Below the pieces are notes generated by a model. It made no database searches. It worked only from the letters and a program-made list of their open reading frames with translations, and was not told where the DNA came from. Position numbers and translations under genes: made by a program. A DNA stretch of 6,291 nucleotides from Nocardioides sp. (GTDB lineage Bacteria > Actinomycetota > Actinomycetes > Propionibacteriales > Nocardioidaceae): the NCBI GenBank assembly GCA_025965295.1, contig JAOPXF010000496.1, positions 1-6,291 of the forward strand. The letters are read 5' to 3'. Positions 6,120 through 6,291 of the stretch are shown here, piece after piece. The stretch's first letter is position 1. Each line of letters opens with the position of its first letter.

Positions 6120-6291
6120 CTAGGGCATCACCGGCGGCTCGAAGTCGAAGGTCATGCCGAGCAGCCAGAGCAGCAGCAGCGCCACCGGGAGGTGGAAGAG
6201 GAACTGCAGGAACGTGAAGCCCACCAGGTCCCGGGCGCGCAGCCCGAGCACCGCGAGCAGCGGCAGCATGAAGAACGGGTTGACCAGGTTG
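6120..6291 (-). CDS. Short-chain fatty acid transporter, AtoE/TIGR00366 type (C-terminal fragment)
   Basis: Only the last 56 residues are in the window; the 5' part lies beyond the right edge. The fragment starts NLVNPFFMLPLLAVLGLRAR and then DLVGFTFLQFLFHLPVALLL. The NPF-x-MLPLL-x-x-LGL-x-ARD pattern followed by a final hydrophobic helix is what I recognise from the C-terminus of the short-chain fatty acid transporter family (PF02667), inner-membrane carriers of about 440-470 residues that take up acids such as acetoacetate or butyrate. The protein ends with a short acidic, proline-rich tail (FDFEPPVMP). It is co-oriented with the STAS gene 123 bp downstream, but a perfect palindrome lies between, so a shared transcript is doubtful. 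The family call rests on a short stretch. Confidence 0.7.
   Translation of the reverse strand, partial: NLVNPFFMLPLLAVLGLRARDLVGFTFLQFLFHLPVALLLLWLLGMTFDFEPPVMP

Noticed and set aside
6160..6180. CAG/AGC trinucleotide run resembling a microsatellite
   Set aside because: It is a short run of leucine codons in the transmembrane helix of the transporter fragment.

Overview
The window is very GC-rich with strongly GC-biased third codon positions. GTG starts, long antisense shadow reading frames and a short dispersed GGTCTCGACAGGCTCGACC-type repeat suggest a high-GC actinobacterium, probably a Nocardioides-like member of the Propionibacteriales. The genus is an inference from gene content and style; there is no rRNA or other marker to prove it.

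Layout from left to right. (1) Positions 1-1183, minus strand: the N-terminal 394 residues of a two-domain protein cut by the left edge. It has a DUF429 domain (RNase H-like fold, predicted nuclease) followed by the start of a RelA/SpoT (p)ppGpp synthetase domain. (2) Positions 1184-1312: a divergent intergenic region holding one copy of a 26-bp repeat. A second copy (25 of 26 identical, opposite orientation) lies inside the coding sequence of gene 1. (3) Positions 1313-3616, plus strand: a secreted 767-residue protein recognised as DUF6351, with a signal peptide, a probable small beta domain and an alpha/beta-hydrolase-like core. (4) Positions 3693-4271, plus strand: a RimJ/RimL-type GNAT N-acetyltransferase, possibly translated from a leaderless transcript. 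(5) Positions 4292-5599, minus strand: an FMN-dependent alpha-hydroxy-acid oxidising enzyme of the lactate 2-monooxygenase type. (6) Positions 5613-5996, minus strand: a BldG-like STAS anti-sigma-factor antagonist, 13 bp upstream of gene 5 and probably co-transcribed with it. (7) Positions 6120-6291, minus strand: the last 56 residues of a short-chain fatty acid transporter (AtoE/TIGR00366 type), followed by a perfect 18-bp palindrome.

The genes do not form one obvious pathway. Two themes can be read from them. One is carboxylic-acid metabolism: a lactate-type oxidase, a short-chain fatty acid carrier and a secreted esterase-like protein. The other is stress or regulatory signalling: an alarmone-synthetase fusion and an anti-anti-sigma factor. 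The most interesting item is the DUF429-RelA/SpoT fusion, whose architecture recalls the mycobacterial dual-function RNase HII-(p)ppGpp synthetase, together with the dispersed repeat captured in its reading frame. No tRNA, rRNA, CRISPR array, transposase or phage gene was seen.
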